A stretch of 64,000 nt of DNA, from NCBI RefSeq assembly GCF_004135585.1, contig NZ_CP035501.1, positions 1,909,001 to 1,973,000 of the forward strand, written 5' to 3'. This stretch comes from Sphingosinicella sp. BN140058. Lineage in GTDB: Bacteria > Pseudomonadota > Alphaproteobacteria > Sphingomonadales > Sphingomonadaceae. The translations under genes and the position numbers were made by a program. Of the stretch, positions 26,690-35,531 are shown piece after piece (within the stretch, counting starts at the first letter, position 1; the number at the start of each line of letters is the position of its first letter). The notes under the pieces were generated by a model. That model worked only from the letters and a program-made list of their open reading frames with translations, ran no database searches and was not told the DNA's origin.

Positions 26690-28419
26690 TCGAGTGCTGC
26701 GTCGGGCGCCAACGGCCGCGCAAAATAGAAACCCTGGCCATAGGTGCAGCCAAGCCTGGTGAGCGCCTTGGCCAGCTCCGGCGAGTCGATCCCCTCGGCA
26801 GTGGTGTCCATGCCGAGCGCATCGGCAAGCGACAGGATGGCGCGCACGATCGCGATCGAATCGCCGTCGCCGAGCATCGCGGAAACGAAGCTGCGATCGA
26901 TCTTGAGCACGTCGATCGGCAGGCGCTGCAGGTAAGCGAGCGACGTATAGCCGGTGCCGAAATCGTCCATCGCGACTCGCGCCTTGAGGCCCTTCAGATC
27001 CTCGAGCACCTTCGTTGCACGCCACGGATCCTGAATGATCGCGCTCTCGGTCAATTCGAGGGTCAGGCGCTCTCCGCCGATGCCGTAGGCAGCGAGCGCC
27101 GCCGACACGCAGGAAGCAACATCGTCGCGGGCGACCTGGATGGGCGACAGGTTGACGCTGACCGACAGCGGCAGGGTGCGGCCCATTTTCCGGTCCCAGG
27201 CCGCGAGCGTTTCGACCGCCGCTTCCAGCGCCCAGCGGCCGAGCGGTACGATCAGGCCGGATTCCTCGGCCACCGGGATGAACTCGACCGGCGAAATCGC
27301 GCCGCGGCGACCGCTGTTCCAGCGTGCGAGCGCCTCGAAGCCGGAGACGGCCCCGCTCTCGAGATCGATCAACGGCTGGAAGGCGAGCTCGAGCTCGCGG
27401 CCCTCGATCGCGCGGCGCAATTCCGTCTCTATGCTGAAGCGGCGCCGGGCGGCACGCGCCTGATTGGGCTCGTAGAAGCGGACGGCGCCGGTCGCCTTCG
27501 CCCGCTTCAGCGCAAACTGCGCATTGCGCAGCACTTCCTCGGCAAGCTCCTCCGAGCCGCCGAGCAAGGCGCAGCCGATCGCGCAATCGACGCGAATCTC
27601 GAGCTCCGACAGCTTGAAGGGTGCAGACAATGCGGTGCGGATGCGCTCGGCCGCCTGGGTGGCGTCTTCGAGCCCCTTGTCCAGTTTCAGCAGCAGGCCG
27701 AACTCGTCGCCGCCGGTGCGGGCGAGGAAATCACCGCCGCGAAGCGACGAGAACAGGCGCCGCGCAAAGGCGATCAACAATTCGTCGCCGGCGATCGACC
27801 CGACGCACTCGTTGACCCGGCTGAACCGGGTCATGTCGACCACCAGCACCGCATGATTGCCGGGCAGGAAGCCCGGATCGTCGAGGACCTTTTCAACCCG
27901 CTCGTTGAAGGCGAGACGGTTGGGCAGGCCGGTGAGGCTGTCGCGGAGCATCTCGGCGCGCAGGCTGCGTTCGGTCTCCACCTGGGCGGTGCGATCGATC
28001 ATCGACACAAGGCAGCGTGTGCCGAGTTGCGGGAACAAGGTCAGCCGCGCGAGCCGGACGAGGAAATGACGGGCGCCGACGACGCGGCCGTCGCTGCGTT
28101 CGAACTGGCGGGATTCCTCCGTCCCCTTGAGGAACAGAGCGATCGTATCGGCAAGGCCGCTGCCTTCGACGATCTCGGCCTCCGCGGCGGGCCGGCTGAG
28201 CGCCACCGGGTTCCAGCCGACCAGATCGGTGAACGGCTCGTTCGCGAAATCCACCCAAAGGCGGTCCAGATCGTCGAGCCGGAAGATCGCCGCCGCGATC
28301 GGCAACGCATTGAGATATTCCTGGCGTGCGGCGGCACGAAGAGTCGCGTCGCCATCCGCCGGAAGCGCCGCGACGACGCTGGCTTTCTGACTCTGCGCAG
28401 TTGCAGCAGCGGCTCTCAT
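26665..28419 (-). CDS. PAS-GGDEF-EAL cyclic-di-GMP protein
   Basis: 584 residues. An N-terminal PAS-like sensor region (about 35-150) is followed by a GGDEF domain with intact GGDEF near residue 235 and an EAL domain with intact EALARW near residue 360 and DDFGTGYTS. No membrane segments, so it is cytosolic. Both catalytic motifs look complete, so it may make and/or degrade c-di-GMP; which one dominates cannot be told. It converges on cca with a 25-base overlap. Confidence 0.92.
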   Translation of the reverse strand: MRAAAATAQSQKASVVAALPADGDATLRAAARQEYLNALPIAAAIFRLDDLDRLWVDFANEPFTDLVGWNPVALSRPAAEAEIVEGSGLADTIALFLKGTEESRQFERSDGRVVGARHFLVRLARLTLFPQLGTRCLVSMIDRTAQVETERSLRAEMLRDSLTGLPNRLAFNERVEKVLDDPGFLPGNHAVLVVDMTRFSRVNECVGSIAGDELLIAFARRLFSSLRGGDFLARTGGDEFGLLLKLDKGLEDATQAAERIRTALSAPFKLSELEIRVDCAIGCALLGGSEELAEEVLRNAQFALKRAKATGAVRFYEPNQARAARRRFSIETELRRAIEGRELELAFQPLIDLESGAVSGFEALARWNSGRRGAISPVEFIPVAEESGLIVPLGRWALEAAVETLAAWDRKMGRTLPLSVSVNLSPIQVARDDVASCVSAALAAYGIGGERLTLELTESAIIQDPWRATKVLEDLKGLKARVAMDDFGTGYTSLAYLQRLPIDVLKIDRSFVSAMLGDGDSIAIVRAILSLADALGMDTTAEGIDSPELAKALTRLGCTYGQGFYFARPLAPDAALDYWVSRSA

Positions 28420-28536
28420 GTCCGCGGCGATAGCCGGGGAGAATTAACAGCCGGTTGACTAACCTTGGGACAGCCTACGATTGGTCCATGTTGATCATCC
28501 GGTTCGGACCGATCGCCGAACTACGCTCCCTCCCCG

Positions 28537-30786
28537 TCACGACTGGAACTTGTTGTCCCGGGGGAAGCCCACCGGTGGCATGCGGCCGCCGGCGCCGCGG
28601 GCCGTTCGCCACGGCGACAGATCGGTCTCCGTGCGGATGCGGCCGGTGCTCCCGCCCATGCCCCAGCTGAGCCCGTCGGCGAAGCGGAAGGTCTTGGCGT
28701 CGGACAAGCCGCCGTCACGATAGCGCTGCAGCTGCACGCCCTGGCCACGGCCCATTTCGGGCAGTTCGCCGATCGGGAAGACGATCATCTTCCGGTTCTC
28801 GCCGACCACCGCGACATAATCGTCTTCGGTGCCGACCGGCTGGACGATGACCAGTTTCGCGCCGGTGCGGACGTTGACGATCTGCTTGCCCTTGCGGGTC
28901 TCGGCGATCGCACCGGCAGCCGAGGTCAGGAAGCCGCGGCCATCGGAGGTCGCCAGCATCAGTTTCTCGCCGGACGCGGCCGGCCGCAGGGCGGCGATGT
29001 CGCCCTCCCCTTCGATGTCGATCATCAGCCGCACCGGTTCACCGAAGCCGCGGCCGCCCGGCAGCTTGTCGGCCCCCAGCGTGTAGAAACGGCCGGTGGT
29101 GGAGGCGAGCAGGATCTTGTCCGTGGTCTGGGCGTGGAAGAAGAAGCGCGGTCCGTCGCCTTCCTTGAACTTCATCGCTTCCGGGTTCGAAAGGTCTACG
29201 TGCCCCTTCATCGCCCGGATCCAGCCACGCTGGGACATGATCACGGTGATCGGCTCGCGCTCGATCATCGCCTCCAGCGGGATCTCGCGTGCCGGCGCGG
29301 CTTCCTCGATGAGCGTGCGGCGGCGGCCGAGCTCCGTCTCCGGGCCGTAGCGGGCACGGAGCGCCGCCAGATCCTTCTGGAGGCGCTTGCGCTGCAAGGC
29401 CGGCGAGCCGACCAGCTTGAGCAGCTGATCGCGCTCCTTCTCCAGCGTTTCGCGCTCGCCGCGGATCTGCATCTCCTCGAGCTTGCGAAGCGAGCGCAGG
29501 CGCATGTTGAGGATCGCTTCGGCCTGGCGGTCGGTGAGCGCGAACTCGGCCATCATCACCGCCTTGGGATCGTCCTCCTCGCGGATGATCTGGATGACTC
29601 GATCGAGGTTGAGATAGGCGGCGAGATAGCCGACCAGCAGTTCGACCCGATCCTCGATCTTGGCGATGCGGTGCTGCGAACGGCGGACCAGCACTTCGAA
29701 CTGGTGGGCGAGCCACGAGGAGATCACTTCCTTGAGCCCCATCACCCGCGGCGTGTGATGGGCATCGAGGACGTTCATGTTGAGCGGGATCTTCACCTCG
29801 AGATCGGTGAGGCGGAACAGGCTCTCCATCAGCATCTGCGGATCGACGGTGCGGCTGCGCGGCTCGATGACGATCCGGATCTGCTCGTCGGATTCGTCGC
29901 GGACGTCGGCGAGGATCGGCAGCTTCTTGTCGGAAATGAGCGTCGCAATCTGTTCGATCAGCTTCGATTTCGGGACCTGGAACGGGATCTCGCTGATCAC
30001 CGCCGTCCAGGTGCCGCGGCCCTGATCCTCGGTCGCCCAGCGGGCGCGGACGCGGAAGCTGCCGCGGCCGGTGCGATAGGCAAGGGCGATCGCCTCCGCA
30101 CTGTCGACGATCACGCCGCCGGTCGGGAAATCGGGACCGGACACGAAGTCCATCAGCGCAGAGGGCTCGGCCTGCGGATTGTCGATCAGGTGGACCGCGG
30201 CATCGACGATCTCGGCCAGATTGTGTGGCGGGATCGAGGTCGCCATGCCGACCGCGATGCCACTGGCGCCGTTGGCGAGCAGGTTCGGAAACAGGCCGGG
30301 AAAGACCTCCGGCTCCTCTTCCTCGCCATTGTAGGTCGGGCGGAAATCGACCGTGCCCTCGTCCAGACCCGCCATGAGGTCGTTGGCGGCTTGGGTGAGC
30401 CGCGCCTCGGTGTAGCGCATCGCCGCCGCATTATCGCCGTCGACGTTGCCGAAATTGCCCTGCCCGTCGACCAGGGGATAACGAAGCGAGAAGGTCTGGG
30501 CGAGGCGGACCATCGCGTCGTAGACCGACTGATCGCCATGCGGGTGATATTTGCCGATCACGTCGCCGACGACGCGGGCGCATTTCTTGTAGCCGGCCGC
30601 CGGATCGAGCCGCAGCAGGCGCATCGCCCAGAGCAGCCGCCGGTGCACCGGCTTCAGCCCGTCGCGAACGTCCGGCAGCGAGCGCGCGGTGATCGTCGAC
30701 AGCGCGTAGACCAGATATCGCTGCGAGAGAGCCTTGTCGAACGGGGTGTCTTCGATCGGATCGATATCGTTGAGCGTGTCGGACAT
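28537..30786 (-). CDS. parC: DNA topoisomerase IV subunit A
   Basis: 749 residues. Opening motif [33 protein letters not shown], quinolone-resistance region [19 protein letters not shown], and catalytic Tyr in [10 protein letters not shown]. It separates linked daughter chromosomes with ParE. The C-terminal beta-pinwheel is present. The 116-base gap to the GGDEF-EAL gene holds nothing I can identify. Serine at the usual resistance-determining site suggests a quinolone-sensitive form. Confidence 0.95.
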   Translation of the reverse strand: MSDTLNDIDPIEDTPFDKALSQRYLVYALSTITARSLPDVRDGLKPVHRRLLWAMRLLRLDPAAGYKKCARVVGDVIGKYHPHGDQSVYDAMVRLAQTFSLRYPLVDGQGNFGNVDGDNAAAMRYTEARLTQAANDLMAGLDEGTVDFRPTYNGEEEEPEVFPGLFPNLLANGASGIAVGMATSIPPHNLAEIVDAAVHLIDNPQAEPSALMDFVSGPDFPTGGVIVDSAEAIALAYRTGRGSFRVRARWATEDQGRGTWTAVISEIPFQVPKSKLIEQIATLISDKKLPILADVRDESDEQIRIVIEPRSRTVDPQMLMESLFRLTDLEVKIPLNMNVLDAHHTPRVMGLKEVISSWLAHQFEVLVRRSQHRIAKIEDRVELLVGYLAAYLNLDRVIQIIREEDDPKAVMMAEFALTDRQAEAILNMRLRSLRKLEEMQIRGERETLEKERDQLLKLVGSPALQRKRLQKDLAALRARYGPETELGRRRTLIEEAAPAREIPLEAMIEREPITVIMSQRGWIRAMKGHVDLSNPEAMKFKEGDGPRFFFHAQTTDKILLASTTGRFYTLGADKLPGGRGFGEPVRLMIDIEGEGDIAALRPAASGEKLMLATSDGRGFLTSAAGAIAETRKGKQIVNVRTGAKLVIVQPVGTEDDYVAVVGENRKMIVFPIGELPEMGRGQGVQLQRYRDGGLSDAKTFRFADGLSWGMGGSTGRIRTETDLSPWRTARGAGGRMPPVGFPRDNKFQS

Positions 30787-30886
30787 GAGCGGGAGATAGC
30801 AAGGGCGCCGGGTCGATGCGAGCCGCTATTGCCGATTGTCTACTTGGCAAGTAGAGTAACGTAGATGCTGATTGAGGGGACGACGC

Positions 30887-31759
30887 ATGCGCAAGGCTTT
30901 CCCTGTGTTCGTGGCTGTTCTGTTGGCCGGGTGCGGCGGCGGTGAGACCGCCGGATCGGGCAGCAACCATGAAACCGCGTCGGGCGCGCTCGAGGACGCA
31001 GCCGGAACACCGACGCCGCCCGGTGTGAGCCCGACGGCCGCGCCCGGTGTGGCGTTCAACTATCGCTATGCCTTTCGCCTTCCGGGCCTGCGGATCAGCG
31101 CGGTGCAGGAACAGCATGCCGCCGCATGCGAGAAGCTGGGGGTGAGCCGCTGCCGCATTACCGGCATGCATTACGAACAGAATGGCGAGGACGACATCGA
31201 GGCGCAGCTCGCCTTCAAGCTCGATCCGGCGCTGGCACGCGCGTTTGGGCGGGAGGGCATCGGCGCGGTGACCCGGGCCGGCGGCGAATTGCGCAGCGCC
31301 GACATCACCGGCACCGATGTCGGTGCCGAAATCGCCGCCGGCAACCAGTCCGGTGCGCAGATCGGCGACGAGCTCAGCCGGATCGAGCAGCAACTGGCGC
31401 GTCCCGGCCTCAGTGCGTCGGAGCGTGCCGAGCTTCAGCGCCAGGCGCAGGAACTGCGCGCCTCTGCGCGAACCAACCAGGTCCAGCAAAGCGACCGGCG
31501 CGCCCAGCTCGCCTCGACGCCGATGGTGTTCGTTTATCAGGCCGGCGACACTGGCGGGCCGATCGCCAGCGCCGCGCGCGATTCGCTGAAGATGCTCTCG
31601 CACAGCATCGCAACCCTGCTGGTGATCATCGTCACCTTGCTTCCCTGGGCGATTTTCCTCCTGTTGCTGTGGCTGGTCTGGCGGTGGGCGAATCGCCGCT
31701 TCCTTGGCGGCGGGTCGATCATTGCGGCTCCGGCGGCGGCCACCCCTCCGGAGGCGTGA
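30887..31759 (+). CDS. DUF4349 lipoprotein
   Basis: 290 residues; ATG at 30887 with GAGGGGA seven bases upstream. The lipobox is LLAGC with the lipidated Cys near position 17. The DUF4349 core is YRYAFRLPGLRISAVQEQHAAACEKLG and TRAGGELRSADITGTDVG, then a coiled-coil segment (ELSRIEQQLARPGLSASERAELQRQAQEL). A C-terminal transmembrane helix (TLLVIIVTLLPWAIFLLLLWLVW) completes it. Function unknown. Its 3' end overlaps the opposing LysR gene by 41 bases. Confidence 0.85.
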   Translation: MRKAFPVFVAVLLAGCGGGETAGSGSNHETASGALEDAAGTPTPPGVSPTAAPGVAFNYRYAFRLPGLRISAVQEQHAAACEKLGVSRCRITGMHYEQNGEDDIEAQLAFKLDPALARAFGREGIGAVTRAGGELRSADITGTDVGAEIAAGNQSGAQIGDELSRIEQQLARPGLSASERAELQRQAQELRASARTNQVQQSDRRAQLASTPMVFVYQAGDTGGPIASAARDSLKMLSHSIATLLVIIVTLLPWAIFLLLLWLVWRWANRRFLGGGSIIAAPAAATPPEA

Positions 31760-32663
31760 ACTCTTCCGGCGCGCTCTGGGCGGCTTCCTCGGCAACGGCG
31801 CGCTCCAGCCAGGCGCGAAAGGCACGTATCTTCGGCCGCGCCCTCTTGTGCTCGGGATAGACGAGCCAGAGCGACCCCTGCTCGAAGGCAAGCGTATCGA
31901 ACAGCCTCACGAGGCGGCCGGACGCGAGCTCCGGGCGCCACAGCAGTGGGGTCAGCAGCGCGACGCCGTGCCCGGCCATTGCGGCGTTGCCTTCCGCAAC
32001 CTGGGTATCGAGCCGAATGCCGCCCGAATGATCGCCATCGCGCGTGTCGACACCGGCCACCTCGAACCATTGCCGCCAGAGAGCATCCTGCGGGCTGAGA
32101 CGCGGCACCCGGAGCAGGTCGGAAGGCTGCTCGATGTCGTTCCGCCCCTTGAACTCAGGCGTACAGAGCGGCGTTCCGGCGAGCCGCATGAGGAAGTGCT
32201 GGCACAGGCCCGGCCAGGGTCCGGTACCGATCCGGATCGCCACGTCCGCTTCGTCGCGCGCGAAATCCACCATCGTGTGGGAGGTGTGCAGGCGCACCGC
32301 GAGTTCGGGCCGTTCAATCTGGAAGGTGCCGAGCCGCGGCGCGAGCCAGTTGGCGGCAAAGGTCTGTGCGGTGCTGATCGTCAGCACGCCATCGTCTTCC
32401 TGGGTGATCCCTTCGAACGCTTCCGAGATACCGTCGAAGGCGGCTGAGACGAGCGGCGCCACCTTTCGGCCAGGCTCGCTGAGCGTCACCCGCCGTTTCG
32501 ACCGAATGAAGAGCGGGAGGCCGAGCCGCTCCTCGAGCAGGCGGATCTGATAGCTGACCGCGGCCTGGGTCATGCCGAGCTCGGCAGCGGCCTGGGTGAA
32601 ATTCTCGTGCCGCGCGGCGGCTTCGAAGACTCGAACGGCGGCGAGCGGAGGCAGGTGGCGCAT
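31719..32663 (-). CDS. LysR family regulator, GcvA-like
   Basis: About 314 residues from the ATG at 32663 (MRHLPPLAAVRVFEAAARH), the usual GcvA-type start. A longer in-frame ATG at 32690 would run through the palindrome that probably serves as its operator. HTH: NFTQAAAELGMTQAAVSYQIRLLEERLG. The effector domain shows MVDFARDEADVAIRIGTGPWPGL. It is divergent from two very small genes at 32786 and 33022, its likely targets. Confidence 0.87.
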   Translation of the reverse strand: MRHLPPLAAVRVFEAAARHENFTQAAAELGMTQAAVSYQIRLLEERLGLPLFIRSKRRVTLSEPGRKVAPLVSAAFDGISEAFEGITQEDDGVLTISTAQTFAANWLAPRLGTFQIERPELAVRLHTSHTMVDFARDEADVAIRIGTGPWPGLCQHFLMRLAGTPLCTPEFKGRNDIEQPSDLLRVPRLSPQDALWRQWFEVAGVDTRDGDHSGGIRLDTQVAEGNAAMAGHGVALLTPLLWRPELASGRLVRLFDTLAFEQGSLWLVYPEHKRARPKIRAFRAWLERAVAEEAAQSAPEEFTPPEGWPPPEPQ

Positions 32664-32669
32664 GCCAAG

Positions 32670-32690
32670 ATGATAAGCCGTACTTATCAT
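32670..32690. promoter_or_regulatory. Perfect inverted repeat, probable LysR operator
   Basis: ATGATAAG at 32670-32677 and CTTATCAT at 32683-32690 with a 5-base centre. It contains the T-N11-A pattern typical of LysR sites. It sits directly upstream of the LysR start and about 95 bases before the divergent small gene. Confidence 0.6.
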
Positions 32691-32785
32691 AAAGGTCCAG
32701 TCTTTCGTTGGCGGAACGACCGCCGAATCGTCATTCTACTGCTGCAGCCGGCGAGACCGGACCTCGGATGATGAGGAGAATGACG

Positions 32786-32983
32786 ATGCGTGATCGCTAT
32801 GAAGCCGAGATGTGGATTGCCCATCATGATCAATTTTCCGAATGGTTTGAAGGTGTTCTGATCGCTACCGGGCGAGGGCTGCGCAACCGGCTGCCGGTGC
32901 TTGGGGGAACGGCTCCGCAGCTGCTCGCAGCCGGAGTCGCGGCCAGCCTGACGATGCTGACCTTCACCGCCGCGGGGGCCTGA
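32786..32983 (+). CDS. Small protein, 65 residues, LysR-divergent
   Basis: Unrecognised. The ATG at 32786 has AGGAG eight bases upstream; an in-frame ATG at 32780 is too close to the site. The N-terminal half is charged and aromatic (YEAEMWIAHHDQFSEWFEG); the C-terminal half is hydrophobic (APQLLAAGVAASLTMLTFTAAGA), possibly one membrane helix. It is followed after 38 bases by another micro-gene, so the two probably form an operon. Confidence 0.6.
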   Translation: MRDRYEAEMWIAHHDQFSEWFEGVLIATGRGLRNRLPVLGGTAPQLLAAGVAASLTMLTFTAAGA

Positions 32984-33021
32984 CCGGCCATCGCCCGCCC
33001 CGAAGACGAAGGAGAAAGTCG

Positions 33022-33156
33022 ATGACCAACCCCGCAACGCCGAACGGCCTCTTTGCCGCGTTTCGCCGCACCATCGAAGCGCTCGACCTCGGCTTCTGCA
33101 AGCTGAACCGGATCCAATGGCAGGCGCCCTGGCGCCGTCAGTGCGGCGGCTGCTGA
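33022..33156 (+). CDS. Micro-protein, 44 residues, with C-terminal CGGC
   Basis: Unrecognised. ATG at 33022 with GGAGAAAG close upstream; stop TGA at 33154-33156. Basic and aromatic: FAAFRRTIEALDLGFCKLNR, then WQAPWRR and a C-terminal Cys-Gly-Gly-Cys, which could bind a metal or form a disulfide. It follows the 65-residue gene in the same orientation. Confidence 0.5.
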   Translation: MTNPATPNGLFAAFRRTIEALDLGFCKLNRIQWQAPWRRQCGGC

Positions 33157-33303
33157 ACTTTCGAATGCAGAAGGCGGCGGGCATTGGTCCCCGCCGGCCG
33201 CCTTCGGCACCGGTCGCCCGCCGCCGCACCTGCCTCTCGGCGGCGGCGGGCCCGGATACCGACGAGACTGGCGCCGCTTCGACGGCTCGGCCATGAAGAC
33301 GGC

Positions 33304-34218
33304 ATGGCATTCCCTTCGAAAGCGCTTGCCGCTGCTCTCTCGCTCACGCTAGCCGCTTGTGCGGTGAACGACACGACACCTCCAGCACATCGCGACTCGG
33401 CGCCCGGCGCATTGATGAGGTGGCCGGATCTGTTCGCCCGCACGCGGCCGACGCCCTCCGCATCGATCCGCTATGGCGACGATCAATTGCAGGTCGTCGA
33501 CCTGTGGCTCCCGACCGGCCCGGGTCCGCATCCGGTGGCGCTGATGGTCCATGGCGGTTGCTGGCAGAGCGAGATTGCCGACCGCCGCATCATGAACTGG
33601 ATCGCCGACGATCTGCGCCGCCGCGGCATTGCCGTCTGGAACATCGATTATCGCGGCGTCGACCGCGCCGGCGGCGGCTATCCCGGCACCTTCCTGGACG
33701 CCGCCGCCGCCGCCGATTCGCTCCGCGTGCACGCCGCGCGCTACAATCTGGATCTCGCCAGAGTCGTCGCGGTCGGACATTCCGCCGGCGGCCATCTCGC
33801 CTTGTGGCTGGCCGGCCGCGGCAGGCTGCCGGCGTCGAGCCCGCTACGCGCCGCCGACCCGCTGCCGATCGCAGGCGTGGTCAGCCTCGGCGGCCTCCCC
33901 GATCTCGAGGAAGCGGCGCGCGCGCCGGGCAGCGGCTGCGGCACCGAGGTGATCGCACAACTGACGGGCGGGCGTTTCGAAGACACGTCGGTTCCGCGCC
34001 TGGCGCCGCTCGGCGTGCCGCAGGTGCTGATCAACGGCGCGCAGGACCGGATCATTCCGGCCGCTTATGCCGAGGGCTATGCCGCGCCGATGCGCAAGGC
34101 CGGGGACAACGTGCGGGTGCACATGGTCGAGCGGACCGGCCACGTCGAGCTGATCGTTCCGGAAAGCGACGCCTGGAAGGTCGCGGCAAGCGAGATCGGG
34201 CAGGCGCTCGGCCGATGA
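33304..34218 (+). CDS. Alpha/beta hydrolase lipoprotein, N-formylkynurenine formamidase-like
   Basis: 304 residues from the ATG at 33304. It has a lipoprotein signal (MAFPSKALAAALSLTLAACA). The oxyanion motif HGGCWQSE and nucleophile elbow GHSAGGHLALW match the kynurenine formamidase/BD-FAE group, and the acid/His are near GAQDRIIPA and ERTGHVELI. It overlaps kynU by four bases (ATGA), which supports a kynurenine role. An extracytoplasmic lipoprotein formamidase would be unusual, since KynU is cytosolic; a general esterase is the alternative. Confidence 0.72.
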   Translation: MAFPSKALAAALSLTLAACAVNDTTPPAHRDSAPGALMRWPDLFARTRPTPSASIRYGDDQLQVVDLWLPTGPGPHPVALMVHGGCWQSEIADRRIMNWIADDLRRRGIAVWNIDYRGVDRAGGGYPGTFLDAAAAADSLRVHAARYNLDLARVVAVGHSAGGHLALWLAGRGRLPASSPLRAADPLPIAGVVSLGGLPDLEEAARAPGSGCGTEVIAQLTGGRFEDTSVPRLAPLGVPQVLINGAQDRIIPAAYAEGYAAPMRKAGDNVRVHMVERTGHVELIVPESDAWKVAASEIGQALGR

Positions 34219-35444
34219 CCTTGGACCTCGCCACGGCGCGGGCGCGCGACGCGGCCGACCCGCTGCGGAGCTATCGGGAGCGGTTCGCGCTGCCCGACGG
34301 CATCCTCTACCTCGACGGCAATTCGCTCGGCGTGCTGCCGCTCGCCACCATCGCCCGCCAGCAGGAGGTGGTGGCACGGCAATGGGGAAACAGCCTGATC
34401 CGCAGCTGGAACGACCATGGCTGGATCGACGCCCCGCAGCGTATCGGCGCCAAGATCGCCCGACTGATCGGCGCCGGGCCGCACGAGGTAATCGTCGCCG
34501 ACAGCGTCTCGGTGAACCTGTTCAAGCTGATCGTCGCCGCCGCCGCGCTTGCGCCGGAGCGAACGCTGCTGCTGTCCGAATCCGGCAATTTCCACACCGA
34601 TCTCCATATCGCGTCGGGAGCCGCCGAATGCGTGCCGGGCCTGCGGCTGGAGGTGGTCGCACGGGACCAGCTCGACTCCCGGATCGGCGACGACCTCAAT
34701 CTGCTGCTGCTTACCCATGTCCACTTCAAGGCCGGTTACCGCTTCGACATGGCGGAGGTCACCGCCCGCGCCCGCGATGCCGGTGCGCGGACCTTGTGGG
34801 ATCTCTCGCACAGCGTCGGTGCGGTCCCCCTCCACCTCAACCACGACGGAGCGGAGCTCGCCGTCGGCTGCGGCTACAAATATCTGAACGGCGGCCCGGG
34901 CGCCCCGGCCTTCCTCTACGTCGCCGAGCATCTTCAGGAGAGGCTCGTCTCCCCCTTACGGGGCTGGATGGGCCATGCGGCGCCGTTCGCCTTCACTGAC
35001 GATTACGTCCCGGCCCCGGGAGTTGCGCGGTTCCTGGCCGGTACACCTTCGATCCTGGCGCTGTCGGCGCTGGAGAGCGGCGTCGATGCCTTTGACGGAA
35101 TCGAGATTGACGCTCTGTGGGCGAAATCGATCGCTTTGTTCGATCTGTTCGCCGCGCGCATGGCGGAACGCTGTCCGGAGCTGTCCTGCATCTCGCCCGC
35201 GGAGCCGGAGCGCCGGGGCAGCCACATCTCCTTCCGCCATCCCAACGCTTTCGAGATCTGCCAGGCGCTGATCGCCGAGGGCGTGGTCGGCGATTTCCGT
35301 GCACCCGATGTGATCCGCTTCGGCCTGACCCCGCTCTATCTCGGCTTCGAGGACGTCTGGCAGGCGATCGAGCGGCTGCGCGCGATCCTGGAGAGCGGCC
35401 GCTGGCGCGAGGCGCGCTTCGCCGTCCGGGGCAAGGTCACCTGA
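34215..35444 (+). CDS. kynU: Kynureninase
   Basis: 409 residues, the normal length. It is a PLP fold-type I enzyme with LYLDGNSLGVLP near the N-terminus, DLSHSVGAVPL, and the PLP lysine at about Lys222 in GCGYKYLNGGPG. Also FLAGTPSILALSALESGVD and RFGLTPLYLGF. It cleaves kynurenine to anthranilate and alanine. No tryptophan 2,3-dioxygenase is present in the window. Coupled by ATGA overlap to the upstream hydrolase. Confidence 0.94.
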   Translation: MTLDLATARARDAADPLRSYRERFALPDGILYLDGNSLGVLPLATIARQQEVVARQWGNSLIRSWNDHGWIDAPQRIGAKIARLIGAGPHEVIVADSVSVNLFKLIVAAAALAPERTLLLSESGNFHTDLHIASGAAECVPGLRLEVVARDQLDSRIGDDLNLLLLTHVHFKAGYRFDMAEVTARARDAGARTLWDLSHSVGAVPLHLNHDGAELAVGCGYKYLNGGPGAPAFLYVAEHLQERLVSPLRGWMGHAAPFAFTDDYVPAPGVARFLAGTPSILALSALESGVDAFDGIEIDALWAKSIALFDLFAARMAERCPELSCISPAEPERRGSHISFRHPNAFEICQALIAEGVVGDFRAPDVIRFGLTPLYLGFEDVWQAIERLRAILESGRWREARFAVRGKVT

Positions 35445-35531
35445 CCCCTTGTGTGTTACTCGAATAAGACACATCATGCCCTGAAGGCCGGGTGAGTCGC
35501 GGTTCGCGCGCCCGCCAACGGGAGGAATGCG

